Origin: Cristatella mucedo
Lineage: Eukaryota > Bryozoa > Phylactolaemata > Cristatellidae
Reading direction: 5' to 3'
NCBI GenBank assembly: GCA_009760855.2
Contig: WPIO01000023.1
Coordinates: forward strand, 3,228,501 to 3,292,500
Length of the DNA stretch: 64,000 nt
Shown: piece after piece, positions 1-10,989 of the stretch
How the letters are laid out: every line of letters begins with the position of its first letter
Position numbering within the stretch: position 1 is the stretch's first letter
The notes under the pieces: model-generated
What the model was told of the DNA's origin: nothing
The model's input: the letters and a program-made list of their open reading frames with translations, nothing else
Database searches by the model: none
Made by a program: the position numbers and the translations under genes

Positions 1-640
1 ATAGTGACTTAGGGAAACCATTCACAAACTCTTTGAGTATGAGCATGACTCGTGGGACTCATCATAATTATTATTCGAATGATTTTGCTTTTTCGCGAAG
101 TTGTACTATCCTAGCTGAGGTCGGCCACTTGATTTTAACAGGCTTTGCAGAACACTCCATGAGAACTCCAAGCCTCAAGACAGCATGACAGACGATGATT
201 AAAGATCATGATGCGAAAGTTCCAATGTTCTGATATCAGCAGAATTTTAAGTTCTGATATGTGCATTCTTCTTAATAAGGGCCTGGCCATTATTCACGAA
301 CTGACAGATAAGTAGAAGCATTCCTACATTATCTCATGATGCATTCAATACATTATGTGATACAGTTTTTTGCCTAGTTAGTCTGATTTCTTCATTGCGT
401 AAGCCTCGGAAGTATATGAAATGGCCAGTATTCCCAATACAATTTGCCTTTGTGACGAGGACAGCGATTACGTCGAAAGTAACCTATTTCTGACGAGAAA
501 ACTGGTTAAGTTCGCGTCTTTTGGGTCACATTTAATTGGGAATAATATCAAATGAATCAAAATTAGTATGTATTTACTCTAATTAATGCGATAATATTCA
601 CTCAAAATTTAGATACGAGGTTTCGAGATGAGTAGATATT
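1..640. other. AT-rich DNA without recognised gene
   Basis: I see no ORF with coding character, no splice-bounded exon and no repeat that matches the families elsewhere in the window. Its right edge adjoins the decayed minus-strand pseudogene, so part of it may be that element's former 3' portion. Confidence 0.5.
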
Positions 641-1720
641 CTGGAGTTGTAGCTTCAGTGCAAATCGCTATCTCCAAGAAGCCCTCTAACCTTTCCCCGT
701 CCTGTTTTCGCTCTACTGTCCTTGGCAACAACATGCATATTCCAGTAAATCCCGAGAAAAGCACTAGTCTTGCTCCTCAGAGTAAGCTCTCATTTTCTTC
801 TTGAATCTGATAATATTAGCATCAATATAGACTTTGAGGAATATTGTGCATCCTTTGTTGGCTTAGTCTTTTGTGAGCGTCCGATTCAGTTGCTCGTGAT
901 TTTAAGCCCTATGATTGCCAAGAAAGTCTTGAACCACTGCCCCGAAATAGTTCCAATCCAGTTTTTTCGTACTGTTCAGCTTCTTGATGGATTTTTTTCT
1001 CTTCATGATCTTCTATGTTTGTGGTTCGACGACGATATCAGCTTCGAACCTTGCCTCGACAGCTCCGACAAGACATGTTAGAGGGACTTGAAAGCTGGCG
1101 ACTCATTGTCTAGAGCAGCGACGAATTGTTTGATGGGGCTGAAATTATGCGCAGTCGATGCATCGGCACCTTTCAGGGGTTTCCCCACGGCTCCCACTTC
1201 ATCTTATTCTTCCCTACAGAGATCTTGGTCTTCGTTAGCCAGAATATTTTACGAGAGTGCGCAGTGGTTTCCCAGTATTTCCATAGGTGAAGTAACCAAG
1301 TAAACTTCGTAAAAGCCACCTTGGTGGCTATGACCTCTTAGCCATCGTTTGTAATCATTCAAGGCATTCAGCAATATCTTGACACTGGTTTCGTTTGGTT
1401 TCGTTTTGGGTGCACAGAGTGAATCGCGATGAGAAACGGGAACTTGTTTCCGCTACGAAGAAGCACGGCTTTGAGGCTCCTGGATGAACGATCTAGTATT
1501 CGGTTTATTCACTCGGTTACAAGCGATTCCTATAGCCTCGAATAGACCTACCATATTGTTGCAGAATCACAGCCCATCTTGCGGACTCATTAAGAAGTCC
1601 GAAAACGTTTGCGGCGCTTTCTTCGATCTAATACTTTCACACTTACGCAAAAACTTAATTCCTTGACAAAATGTGTATTAAACTCGGCATTGAACTTGGT
1701 AAGACCAGGTCTCTTATCAT
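640..1720 (-). pseudogene. decayed copy of a repeat-associated invertebrate protein (LxxIKQFVAALD / FLGN / EEQ..F.QDL family)
   Basis: On the minus strand, pieces of one protein appear in order but in shifting frames with several stops. They include RSLKAVLLRSGNK, then HQGGFYEVYL, then SPIKQFVAALDNESPAFKSL, then VVQDFLGNH, then AYSEEQ followed by RDLLEY and CQGQ. This order matches a widespread uncharacterised family known from arthropod and cnidarian genomes, whose members carry a KQFVxALD motif, a FLGN motif, and a terminal EEQGERFHQD block followed by YQG. The function of that family is not established. It is often multicopy and is treated as mobile or derived from mobile DNA. At least three frame changes plus stops show that this copy is dead. 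The family match is from memory of its motifs. The frame breaks are seen directly. Confidence 0.66.
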
Positions 1721-2145
1721 TGTGTGTGGGTTTTCTGATTGTGCCTTTCTCTCCTCGACAGCTCGTGTGAAATTGGACTGGAGATCTGCAATGCGTTTCT
1801 CGCTGTCTGACTAGCTGCTTCGTTCTAAAAATTTAAAATTCCGCTTCAAATCGTCAGTGATGAGGAGCTCAGTGCTGTATCTTATTGAGGTGATAGACGT
1901 GGGTGCGTGATGGAAGGCGCGCTCTCGCTAGTTCAGCGTTTGATACGGTCACTATGGAGAAGTAGCAGTTGCTCGATTGACAGTTCAGAGTTCCAGACAA
2001 ATTCTTGGATTTTAAATTTCATAGCTCTCTTTTCATCTCTATACCAGCCTGTAAATATAGCAGAATTACATAAATAAAAAATTGAAATTGCACCAGTTAT
2101 CATGCAAGAAATTGCACGTACAGACAGCAAAATGTATCAACTTAC

Positions 2146-2268
2146 TTGAAATAGTCCTCTCAAAGTGTTCGCGTATGAAACAATTAGGTGCCCGGCGACC
2201 GTCTTGATTCCCGACAGGTACACCACAGTACGTAATATAGGTCTCGCACATCTTAATACACGCTGTCA
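2146..2268 (-). CDS. candidate internal exon, unidentified protein
   Basis: On the minus strand a 123-bp open segment lies between an acceptor (pyrimidine-rich, ending TTTCTCAG) and a perfect GTAAGT donor. It reads as 40 full codons with one split codon at each end, so it is a symmetric phase 1-1 exon. The peptide begins TACIKMCETYITYCGV, contains GNQDGRRAPNCF and ends REHFERTIS. It is rich in Cys and aromatic residues, and I do not recognise it. It lies downstream, in transcription sense, of the first exon at 5644-5910 and could belong to the same gene. However, that exon ends in phase 0, so at least one more exon would be needed between them. Confidence 0.42.
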
Positions 2269-2734
2269 CTGAGAAATTTGTTTTCTCATTTCATGATAAA
2301 TCGTTCACGCGAGTAGCATTATGCATTTGCTGAGTGCAAGCATGCTCTTAATAACTGGTCAGTCAAATTTAGAGATAAGCTATTCTTTTTGTATCTGCAA
2401 TAAAATAAAGTTAAACTGCTCTTTCAAGCACCTGTAGTGTTACATTTCAATGAATGCTACCCGATAGTGTCATGTCCGCCTACCTCTAATTAATTCAGGA
2501 AGCGGCACAGCGCTTGCTAGACGTGCGACCCTGACGTCCACGCCATGCATAAAAACAAAACTGGATAGTTTCAAAATAGCATTCCTCGACTACAGAAGCA
2601 AATATTTTTTGTGAAACAATAACTTTTTTCTATTTATTTTACGCACCAGCTACTGGGAAAACATACTCTTGCATCCAGGGACACCAAAATTGTTAAAATA
2701 AATACTAGCTAATTTAACAGCCTTTTTTATATAG

Positions 2735-2880
2735 CGACAGAAGAGCCTTTGCGGCTATCACCACCACTTGCAGCGGCAATAAAGGATCGCACACCATAGG
2801 ATTCGAACCTACGACCTCGGGGCCGAGGTCATGAAAAACAACCACCTTACCTAGTGAGCCATCACGATTCACCAACCAAG
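2735..2880 (-). repeat. SINE-1 (tRNA-headed), minus orientation
   Basis: Read on the minus strand it has an A-box-like TGGCTCACTAGGTAAGGTGG and a B-box GGTTCGAATCC. These are followed by the family body (CCTTTATTGCCGCTGCAAG, AAGGCTCTTCTG, a GCTATATAAA-like end). The tRNA-like promoter implies RNA polymerase III transcription and LINE-dependent mobility. Confidence 0.85.
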
Positions 2881-3267
2881 TGATGTCATCACCTCATAGC
2901 TTCATTAGAACTAGTTTTGGTTGTGGGCTGTTTGTTCGTTTTCGTGTCGCGTTGCTCGTTACTCATCATTTAAAGCAGACAAGAGCGGATCGTTGTTAAA
3001 CGAAGCAGCCCGACGTATACAGGAGTCGCGGTGAGTCAGCTGACTGTGCTGCTCTTTGACAGCTTTTGGGCTCCCACAGATAGTGGGACAGTTATTAGGA
3101 CAAGATCCACAATGCGCTCAATGGCTCTATGCGGTGAGCATTTTAGTCGTCTCTTCGTGCAGGCTCTGCTCGCTACTATCGTCTTAAGAACCGAGAGATG
3201 CCACGATTAGTTGTTACATAGCAGCTGCTCCACGAACGCACTCGCTGCAGAAGACTGACGTAATAGC

Positions 3268-3930
3268 AATTATTAAAATAGGCCGTTTGAGTATCGCGCT
3301 AAGGGAACCTAATCTGTCTCCTGGCGCTTTACAACTCGCTGCAAGAGAATCAGAACGCAGACGTTAGTGGAATTCTTGGTAGAAGCACGCAAGTATCATG
3401 TTAAGGCGAGTGTGCTAAAGCAAATATGAAGAGACCCCTAGCCATCGGTTAGTGAGACCTCTGGTTAGTAGCATGCAGTGAACCCTGCACGATGCGAAAG
3501 CAAAGCGCACAGGAACAGAAAAAGCGTTCACTAGGGTGAACGGAAAGCTGAACGAAAGAGGTGCGCTTTTAGGTTAGATTTAAAAGGATGCAAGATCATT
3601 GCAGGGAGTGACCGAAGCCAGGAGCGAGTTCTAGACGTTTGGTGCATATGAGCTGAAAGCATCGAGGGATGTTGAGGTGACCGGATCCGAGGAGCCGGTG
3701 GCGCGAGAGAGCAATAAATGAGCCTCCGGAGGTCAAAGAGGTGGACTGGTGCTTGTGAGTGAAGTGACCGGGAAGCCAAACTGGGGATCTTGAATGAATT
3801 CAACGCATGATACGGAGCCAGTGAAGTTCGGACAGAAGTGTTGCGATGGGGCAGCTACGCTTTTGTCGACTGACCTGACGAGCTGCTGCTGAGTTGCGCA
3901 TCAGTTCCTGACTATTAAGGCCAGAGGCCG
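3268..3930 (-). repeat. diverged LINE-A-type 3' fragment
   Basis: The minus strand translates to the C-terminal signature of the LINE-A reverse transcriptase ORF, including FKSNLKAHLFRSAF. The end near 3,300 resembles the family's terminal hairpin (GGCGCTTTACAACTCGCTGC). It is a diverged, 5'-truncated copy. Confidence 0.6.
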
Positions 3931-5028
3931 GGACCCCTCGATAAAGGGATCTATAGCAATCTAGATGCGATGTGACAGACGCGTGAACTACTTTAGCTGC
4001 AATACTCTTATCGGAACAGGCACGGGTTTTGGGAACGCCCCTTTGCGGAATTAAGGCTGACGCGACAGTGGAGGTAATGCGATCATCGAATGACGAGTCG
4101 TCTTGAATTAGTACGTCTATTTGCGAGCAGACGTCAGTCGATGCTCAGAAAGGCGCACAGTTAAAAACGCGACGGAGCACCTCAGACATAGGCAAGCCGC
4201 GATTGTCTCATTTTTTTCGGAGCACATTGACACTCTCAGAACCATCCTGCAGCAGAGATTAGAGACACGCACTCTAATCTTCCTCCGGAAATGTTATATG
4301 ATTTGCTCGTTGAAATTATACCTGTCCGTTCAACTTGAAAAAGAAACTGTGGCTTTAATACTACTTCATTCGAATGACACAATTACGTGTGCAATATAGA
4401 TCAATTCATATGTATTGAATAACACATCTGCTGCTGGACATATGTATGCTACTCATGACATAATGAACTTCACGAGATTATGAACTCATAACCCTTTTAA
4501 GGACATGCTCTCCTAATGGTTATGTTAGAGAATCTCTAGAAGCCTGTACGAATTTTGACAGCAAACTCGCGGATGGCAGCTCCGACAGCGCTTGCTCGTT
4601 CTAGTGAGACCGCGTATGGCCAATAAACAGGTTTCCAGAATGCGGCGGTTGAAAGAGAGGTGGAGGTGATGGTGGTTGGGGGGCTTGATTGATCTTTTCA
4701 GAGGACACGGCAAAATTTTAAAAAACTACACCTGACCATTTCTGACGAGCCTATGGACTTCACCACACGACCGCATAATTGCGGACCTTGGCCTGTCTTC
4801 CAGTAATCTCAAACGCGAGGTAAGAATATTTCGCCCATCCATAGCAAGTGAAACTTAACATCTCGCTGTTTTTCTTGGAGCCTCCCATTATACAGAACTT
4901 CAAATGGATACCAGGATTATTAAGAAATGGAACTATAAGACCGCAGAGCTGATCGGAGTCTACTCGCACGGAGGAGTGGGTTGCGGCGGCTGGTGAGGGC
5001 AGCGAGCCTTTTCGTTTTCGTTTTACCT
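3931..5028. other. intergenic or intronic DNA, no assigned gene
   Basis: Short ORFs on both strands have no recognisable product. One minus-strand stretch near 4,510-4,610 is preceded by CGGTCTCACTAG and reads NEQALSELPSASLLSKF. That is coding-like, but it lacks a convincing donor, so it is not called as an exon. Confidence 0.4.
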
Positions 5029-5098
5029 GAGAGAGAGAGAGAGGGAGAGGGGGGAGGGAGGGAGGGTGGGAGAGAGAGACAGAGAGAGAGAGAGAGAC

Positions 5099-5173
<75 letters not shown>

Positions 5174-5178
5174 CAGAC

Positions 5179-5246
<68 letters not shown>

Positions 5247-5354
5247 CGACAGAAAGACAGAGAGGGAGAGAGATGGGAAGAGAGAAAGGGAGAGAGAGAT
5301 AGAGAGGGAGGGAGAGAGGGGAGAGAGAGAGGGAGAGAGAGGGAGGGAGAGGGA

Positions 5355-5397
<43 letters not shown>

Positions 5398-5490
5398 GGG
5401 AGAGAGAGAGGAAGGGAGAGAGGGAGAGTGAGGAAAAGAGAGAGAGAGAGAGAGGGAGAGTGAGGGAGAGAAGAGGGGAGAGAGAGCGAG
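5029..5490. repeat. (GA)n microsatellite with GGGA/CAGA variants
   Basis: About 460 bp of purine-only GA repeat is interrupted by short GGGA and GACA units. It leaves all frames open and so creates the artificial Ser/Leu-rich (minus) and Arg/Glu-rich (plus) ORFs here. It lies about 150 bp 3' of the first exon of the minus-strand gene, inside its probable first intron. Confidence 0.95.
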
Positions 5491-5643
5491 TGGCGATGAA
5501 AAAGAAAAACAGCATCTAGCATTATTTCCGACACGGGCTCCAGAAGCGAGTTGCGTTTAATCCTACCTGCCGCCTAATTAAGGCTCTCTGTATTCGGATT
5601 CCAACGATGCCGCTCATTGCGGCGCGAGGCGAGCGTCGCTTAC

Positions 5644-5910
5644 CTTAGCTGCCGCCTTGGAATAGAGCGTGTCGAACAGAATTGAGCCGGGCTCCTCGTA
5701 ATTCTTTAGAACGATCGGGCTAACGCTGCCCGTGCCCGGGATACTCTGGCAAGAGGGCCGCGCCGCAGAACCGTGCCGGCCTGGTGCCTCCTCTTCGCGA
5801 TCGGCGCCGGCGGCGATCAGAGCTCGACGCCGCCGCCGTCCTTGCGCCGCCGGCTCGCCGCCGCTGCCGCCGCCGCTGCCGCCGCCGCTGCCGCCTCCGC
5901 TCTGATCCAT
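5644..5910 (-). CDS. first coding exon of an unidentified gene
   Basis: On the minus strand an ATG opens an 89-codon reading frame that runs directly into a textbook donor, AAG|GTAAGC, in phase 0. The N-terminal part is a low-complexity linker of GGGS repeats followed by an Arg cluster (RRRRR) and an Ala/Glu-rich stretch. From about residue 60 the composition becomes that of a folded protein, with SPIVLKNYEEPGSILFDTLY followed by SKAAAK at the splice site. Coding is supported by the start codon, the open frame, the donor and the CpG-rich context. I cannot name the protein. Only the conserved-looking C-terminal 30 residues are likely to be useful in a search. Later exons should lie below 5,640, and the candidate at 2146-2268 may be one of them. 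Confidence 0.62.
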
Positions 5911-6538
5911 GGTGCTGGTCGCGAGGCGGTGGCCAAGACTCGAGCGAGCGAGCGAGCGAACGCTCGCCTTGCCGCGCCGCGACTGTCGCTGCGATTAATG
6001 CGGTAAAATAGCAAAGCGAGCGCGGGCGGCGCAGGCGACTTTCGCCGATCGCGCCTCGGGCGAGGCAATTAAAACGCGTTCCCGCAACTGCTTATTGCGG
6101 ACTCCTAGACGCGCCTCCGCAAGACCGTAAGAAAACGGCCGGCGGCAGAGTGCTGTAACTGCCTGCATCTGCCGCCTTCCGCGTGCTAGCCGTCGACCGA
6201 GCCGCTGCTCTTCGCCGCGCCCCCCGCGCCATTCTACGAGAGCGGCGTGTCCCGTTCGTCGCTTTCAGCCGCTCGGACGGACCACTCAAATGCCCGCCAG
6301 TAGCCCACTCCGTGCGGTGCCAAAAGAAACTATTGGCCGCACTTAGTCTGAATATTCCCTACGAGCAAGTGGCTCTGCAGGAAATGGAGCGACCGCTGGA
6401 CAGCTCGCTACCGGCTCGCTACCGCTGACCAACCGACGCTCTGCGTCCATCAGCGAATGGCGGAGTGCCGCGAGCTGGCAGAGTTTTGCCTTGCGAAAAT
6501 CTCCATGCGCAGAGTGCGTAGACTGCAGTTTCGCAGCG

Positions 6539-6540
6539 CT

Positions 6541-6607
<67 letters not shown>
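6539..6607. repeat. (GA)n microsatellite
   Basis: About 68 bp of near-perfect GA lies within the CpG-rich block upstream of the minus-strand first exon. GA tracts near promoters can bind GAGA-type factors in arthropods, but no function can be claimed here. Confidence 0.95.
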
Positions 6608-6609
<2 letters not shown>

Positions 6610-8099
6610 CCGCCTCTCCGCCCGGACGCTCACCACACGCGGAGAAGGGTTCGACGTCGCGAGCGACCGCGGTCGCTTACTGCGGCGCATCCTTTCATCC
6701 ACTCGTAATTGGCCGGCACTCTGACGCTGAAAAGAAAGGCGCGAGCCCTCGTATCCCTCGGCCAAGCCAAGCCTGGGCGGCTGTGGCCGGCCACGGCTAC
6801 AGACGACGACGCCGTTAGCGGCGTCACTCCGCGGATGTCGACCCGCCTGGCGATTCCTAGCGAGCGCCGCACCCAGAAGAAAATGCGCGCCAGTCACGCC
6901 GCGAGAAGTGCAACGGGCGACGCCGAACGCCGAGACCTTTGGCTGGAAGCTGGCGAAGCTCATTTCTATTAGAATAGATATATTTATAAATTAGGCTCGC
7001 ACGTAATGTGACGTAACGTATCTCCTGCTGTAACTCCACGAAGCTGCGAAGACAATGCGAGCGCTACGCAGGAGAGCTTTCTTCGGGGCGCACTCGTGTG
7101 GCTTTCTGTACGCACCCGGTAGCCAAGACTTCAACAGCCTAAATTGATAGATATAACTCGTTTGTATAGCGCACCAAGAGAACTTGGAACTAAAGAAGAA
7201 GGTACGTTCGAGGCTTACGCCATCGAAAGCAGCATTGCCGCGATACCGATGGACGACGCTCCGAAACATAATTAACGAACCCAACCGTCGAGTACTCGCA
7301 CTATGCTTTCCCAAGTTTCGGCACCGTCTGGACCGAGGCGTCGCCATTTCTGTAGAGGTCAACGACTAGAAAGACAGTAGAGGCGCATGCGCGCCGCCGC
7401 CTCAGAGTTGGGCGAACCAGATCTGAAAAAGACGGTAGTTCGAACCCTTGCCGCCGGCTTAATATTCCGCCGCTGAGCGATATCGCACGGACAATCGCTT
7501 GCGGACTATTTCCGGTGTTCAATAAATTCGCACTCGTCGTTGCCCGATAATTATGACGCCCAGAAGGACGCGTTTACGAGCGTCTTCGCCTGTAAAAAGA
7601 GAAGACGTCCGCGAATCGAGTAGCAGGCGCCGGAGCAACGGCGAAGCTGCGAAGTGCGGCTTCTCTGCAGTCTGCGCATTAGAAAGGCTGGCGTGTAGCA
7701 CTCGAAAACAACCTGGCAACCTGCCTACCTACAGCGCCACCACCAGCTTGGCGAGCTCTCCTCTAATTTAAGCTACCGTCCGTACGCAGATTGGCACTGC
7801 GCGCGTCGTTTCTAGGCAGCCATCCCAGTAACGGGCTCGGGTGCGGTCGCTGAGGACGATCGCGGCCCGACAAAGATGTGGCAATAGCAAAGGGTCGAGC
7901 GTTTGCACGAACCACGCCTTCTCCATGTAAGAAAGCGGGGTGTACGTAGTACTAATCGGCCAGCACAACCGGCAATGGCTGGCGAGTAGTGCCGTTCCGA
8001 GAGAACCGAAATGCCCGCCGGCGGCCGGTCCGCGGCGAGCCTTCGTCGACGGTCGGTAGCGGCGTCGAGTGCAGCAAATTAAAGGTCAGCTGCTGATTC

Positions 8100-8245
8100 A
8101 ACGGGCCCCATTTATGTAGCGGCTGGCGAGCCTTGGCAGCTTCCGTCACCGCTCGCAATTGGCAAAGCAGGATTGATTGCCCGCCGCAGGACTCGAATCC
8201 GCGACCAGAGTCGTAAAGTGCACGCACTTTACCCCGGGTCAAGAT
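8100..8245 (-). repeat. SINE-1 copy, minus orientation
   Basis: A diverged copy. Read on the minus strand, the B-box region GCGGATTCGAGTCCTGCGG and the body (AAGCGGTGACGG-like, then AAGGCTCGCCAG and a TACATAAATG end) follow the family layout. Confidence 0.65.
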
Positions 8246-8399
8246 CCAGGGCAAGGTAAAGGTCGGATGAATAATTGGCCTTATTTATAGAGAGCCGCAG
8301 AGGAACCTCGGTGTATATCGATACGGTCGGCTGTGAGTAATAAAGGATTGTATATTCCCCTTAGTTTCAGCCCAGGGGACGGTTATATGCTCGCACTTC

Positions 8400-8535
8400 A
8401 CGAACCAGGACGTGCAGGCTCCTGCAGCAGCGGGTGCTCCTTTATTGCACCCGGCAAACGGTGTCGATTGCCCCTGCGACTCATCTGCCGCTGCGTAAAT
8501 GGGCAGTTGCATCAGCCAGACTTTTGCCTTTTACT
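8400..8535 (+). repeat. strongly diverged SINE-1-like 3' part
   Basis: Only the distal body is recognisable (CATCTGCCGCTGCGTAAATG against the family CTTCTGCCGCTATATAAATG). It is tandem with the clearer copy that follows at 8590. Confidence 0.4.
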
Positions 8536-8589
8536 TTTTCTTTACTTTCAATGCCTGCTGCAGGACTGAAACTGTCGACCCGAGTCAAT

Positions 8590-8765
8590 CAGAGCGAGCA
8601 CCTCGCCTTAGCAGCCCAGGAGGTAAGGTGCTCGCTCTTCGCGACCCGAGGTCGCGGCGGGCTCCAGCCCTGCACAGTGGGCGATTCTGTATCGCCCTCT
8701 GCGAGCGGCGGCGGCGACAGCCGTCAAGGCTCTTCTGCCGCTATATAAATGAGGCTATCAAATCA
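8590..8765 (+). repeat. SINE-1 copy, plus orientation
   Basis: A GC-rich copy containing GCCCAGGAGGTAAGGTGCTC (A-box region), a degenerate B-box, then GTCAAGGCTCTTCTGCCGC and the family end ATATAAATGAGGCTATCAAA. Confidence 0.7.
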
Positions 8766-9294
8766 GCTAAGCTTTAATCTATCTTAACTTACACCTGGTG
8801 TTGCGCTTGACCTGAAAAGGACATTTGAAGTGTCTCTGCGCTAGGTTACCAGCACGATGCCATTCCTTTAGGAGATCCAAGACACTCATCCCCCCGATGA
8901 CTGACAGAATTATGCACTCATCGTGCATTGTTCGAAGAATGCTTGCATTGTTCACATGGCAATGTACAGTAATATCTTGCACACACGGAAGTGTACGGTA
9001 ATGTACACAGGTCAGGCCACGCCAAGAAGTCGCCACCCTGACATCGTCGATAGCGTTGAGCGACATTCGGGGCTTTCAGCACACGGGTATTACAGCGCTT
9101 CCGGCCTGCACCAAGCCTCACTTCGAAGGCTCTTCCACCGTAGCAGCTCTTCTGCCACATTGCGAGGGAGGCGCCTCCGCTAAGCAGCAGCTCAGAGTCA
9201 TTCCACTTTGACCCCTGAAACAGACAAGGCAGTGCGCTTGGCTCACGCCCACCGTCAAAGTAGCGACTCGCTTCGAAGCAGCGACAGGGGTGGG

Positions 9295-9432
9295 TGACAG
9301 AAGAGCCTTTGCAGATATCACCACCGCTAGCAGCGTCGATAAAGGATCGCCCACCGCAGGATTCGAACCTACGATCTCGGGACGGGGACTTGAAACGCAA
9401 CCGCCTTACCTGGTCTGCCATCACGGCTCACG
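9295..9432 (-). repeat. SINE-1 copy, minus orientation
   Basis: Well preserved. It contains, in reverse, the family end (GACAGAAGAGCCTTTGCAG), the body, the B-box (GCAGGATTCGAACCTACGA) and the A-box region (CCGCCTTACCTGGTCTGCCA). Confidence 0.85.
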
Positions 9433-9484
9433 GCAGTAGAAGTGTATTGCTCTCTGAATTGGACCTTTAATTTCCTATCCAATA

Positions 9485-9875
9485 TGATCATGCTTCATGC
9501 CTGTCCGCAGTCCTTCGGAATTCTACCTCAGATGGGGCTTTGTCCCTCTGCAGTCTAGTAAGCATATACGTTCTCTTCTACAACTCTTACGCAACGACAA
9601 ATATTCTCCTACTGCCGACTGTGGCACATCTTTTCCATACGTCCTTAACTGCCACATCCGTGCTAATCACTACCTCAACTGCTCACCTGACTCTACTATG
9701 CTTCTCACTTTCTCTTTCTTGTGTGAGATGAAGTTGGTTGGCTACCGAATGCGTACCGAAAGCCGCTTAGGTTGTGAGGGCGCTATGCTAAACTCTCCCT
9801 GCGTAACACCCACGTGGTCTTTGTGGCTTTGTGGAGTTACAGACGGAGATGCAGTACATAACCCGTAATTACAAA
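9485..9875 (+). repeat. LINE-B 3' end fragment
   Basis: The plus frame includes SLLQLLRNDKYSPTADCGTS, then a Cys/His/Tyr-rich block and VGYRMRTES. This is the C-terminal signature shared with the copies at 17.9, 18.9, 40.7, 42.7 and 61.6 kb. It is 5'-truncated and not functional. Confidence 0.75.
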
Positions 9876-10057
9876 GATATCTTGCGAACCTTTCTTGCAC
9901 TAGCGTGCTGCTGGCTCCAACAATTCCTAGATTAAATCGCTGATGCTTTTTCTGGTGGAATCATCCTATTTTGCCAGTTTTAGCCTTTGACAACAGCGTG
10001 CATCGCATTACCTGTGTAAGAAGCTGATTTTTCTAAGCGATAGTATATACCAGTTTA

Positions 10058-10680
10058 TGCCTATGCCGCACAGAGGCAGAGGCCTTTTGCCACGTTTTGA
10101 GCCACTTCCGGCTGATGCTGCATGAAATTACGGCCCGACACAACCTGGTTCTGGGCTGCCTAAACGGAGCTCTTCCGGCCACCGCGCTCAACTAAATGTT
10201 GGCAGGCCACGCCCTTCCGCTTGCCGGTGGTCTGGCTCTCAAGCCAGACCTGGTAATTGACAACGGCACTGATTTAGTAATCGCTGATGTGACGGTGCCG
10301 TTCGACAGCAGCGAGGATGCTTTGATTGGGGCGGCCCTGAACAAGACCAATAAATATGCAGCCATTGCCCGGTCGTTCCTGACCGCTGGCTACTTGTCGG
10401 CAGTGGTGAGGCCCTTCGTAGTTGGGGCTCTCGGCATCTGGTGGCCAAATAATGAAGCTTGTCTGGCCGACCTCGCATCCCACGTGCGGAAAGGACGGTT
10501 TTAAGGCGGCACTGCGCCTCCGACGCCATTACCTGCTCGGAAGCCGTGTGATCCTTGTTCCTGAACCGGGAGGCCCTGGTAGCACCAGCGACCCCGGCAG
10601 GGCAGGGGACCGCTGCCTAATGTATATACGCACGCTAAATATTTTAATAAATCTTAATATATATATGTATACAGATTGAC
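10058..10680 (+). pseudogene. R2/NeSL-type non-LTR retrotransposon 3' end with restriction-like endonuclease domain
   Basis: One frame carries two linked signatures. The first is a zinc-knuckle-like stretch: Cys residues, then HVLSHF, then ARHN about 15 residues later. In R2/NeSL/CRE-type elements the motif is HVLxHC...RHN, and here the second Cys is Phe. The second is a PD-(D/E)xK endonuclease core, with KPDLVI, then VIADVTVPF, then NKYAAIA, then VVGALG about 30 residues on. Together they are diagnostic of LINE clades that use a C-terminal restriction-like endonuclease and often insert at specific sites. A TAA at 10193 breaks the frame between the two parts, and the reverse transcriptase is missing, so the copy is dead. 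An ATG right after the stop leaves a 103-codon remnant ending at 10504. An AT-rich 3' region follows to about 10,680. No flanking target repeat is visible. Confidence 0.75.
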
Positions 10681-10989
10681 CAATTTTTTGCCCACCATCC
10701 CAAAGCATGGTCGCTGAGTACGACCTTAGTCACGGTAACAGCAACAGCAATACTGTAAGGTCTTTCTGCACGTGCATTAAATTCTGCACCAGTCTTCTTG
10801 CAGAGACTATGTTGGCTTTGGTTTCAGAAATTTGACTAGATGACTAGCACAATGTCGAGCCGGATTTTTGGCTTTCCTTTAGTTTGCATAACCTGCGACA
10901 CACTGATAAACTGGCTGGCATTACTCCGACTTCAATTATGGCTGGAGGGAGAAGCGATTCTTTAATTACTGTGGATAAGAACCATGTGC

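Larger units (their letters stand above)
5600..8250. promoter_or_regulatory. CpG-rich block, probable promoter region of the minus-strand gene
   Basis: Base composition switches from AT-rich to strongly GC- and CpG-rich at about 5.6 kb. It stays high, with gaps, to about 8.2 kb. The block contains the only strong start exon of the window (5644-5910, minus) and a second GA array. No single core-promoter element is convincing. CpG-rich promoters are common at metazoan gene starts, so promoter function is inferred from composition and from the exon. Confidence 0.5.

Noticed and set aside
2800-2870. A functional tRNA gene (A- and B-box present), here and in the other SINE heads
   Set aside because: The tRNA-like part is followed by a fixed body shared with a dozen copies and does not fold into a full cloverleaf with a proper acceptor stem. 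It is a SINE promoter.
4760-5534. Long Ser/Leu-rich and Arg/Glu-rich ORFs across the GA array
   Set aside because: They are produced by a dinucleotide repeat that lacks stops in every frame. Similar artefacts occur at 6.5, 15.3, 41.5, 42.2, 45.7 and 55.9 kb.
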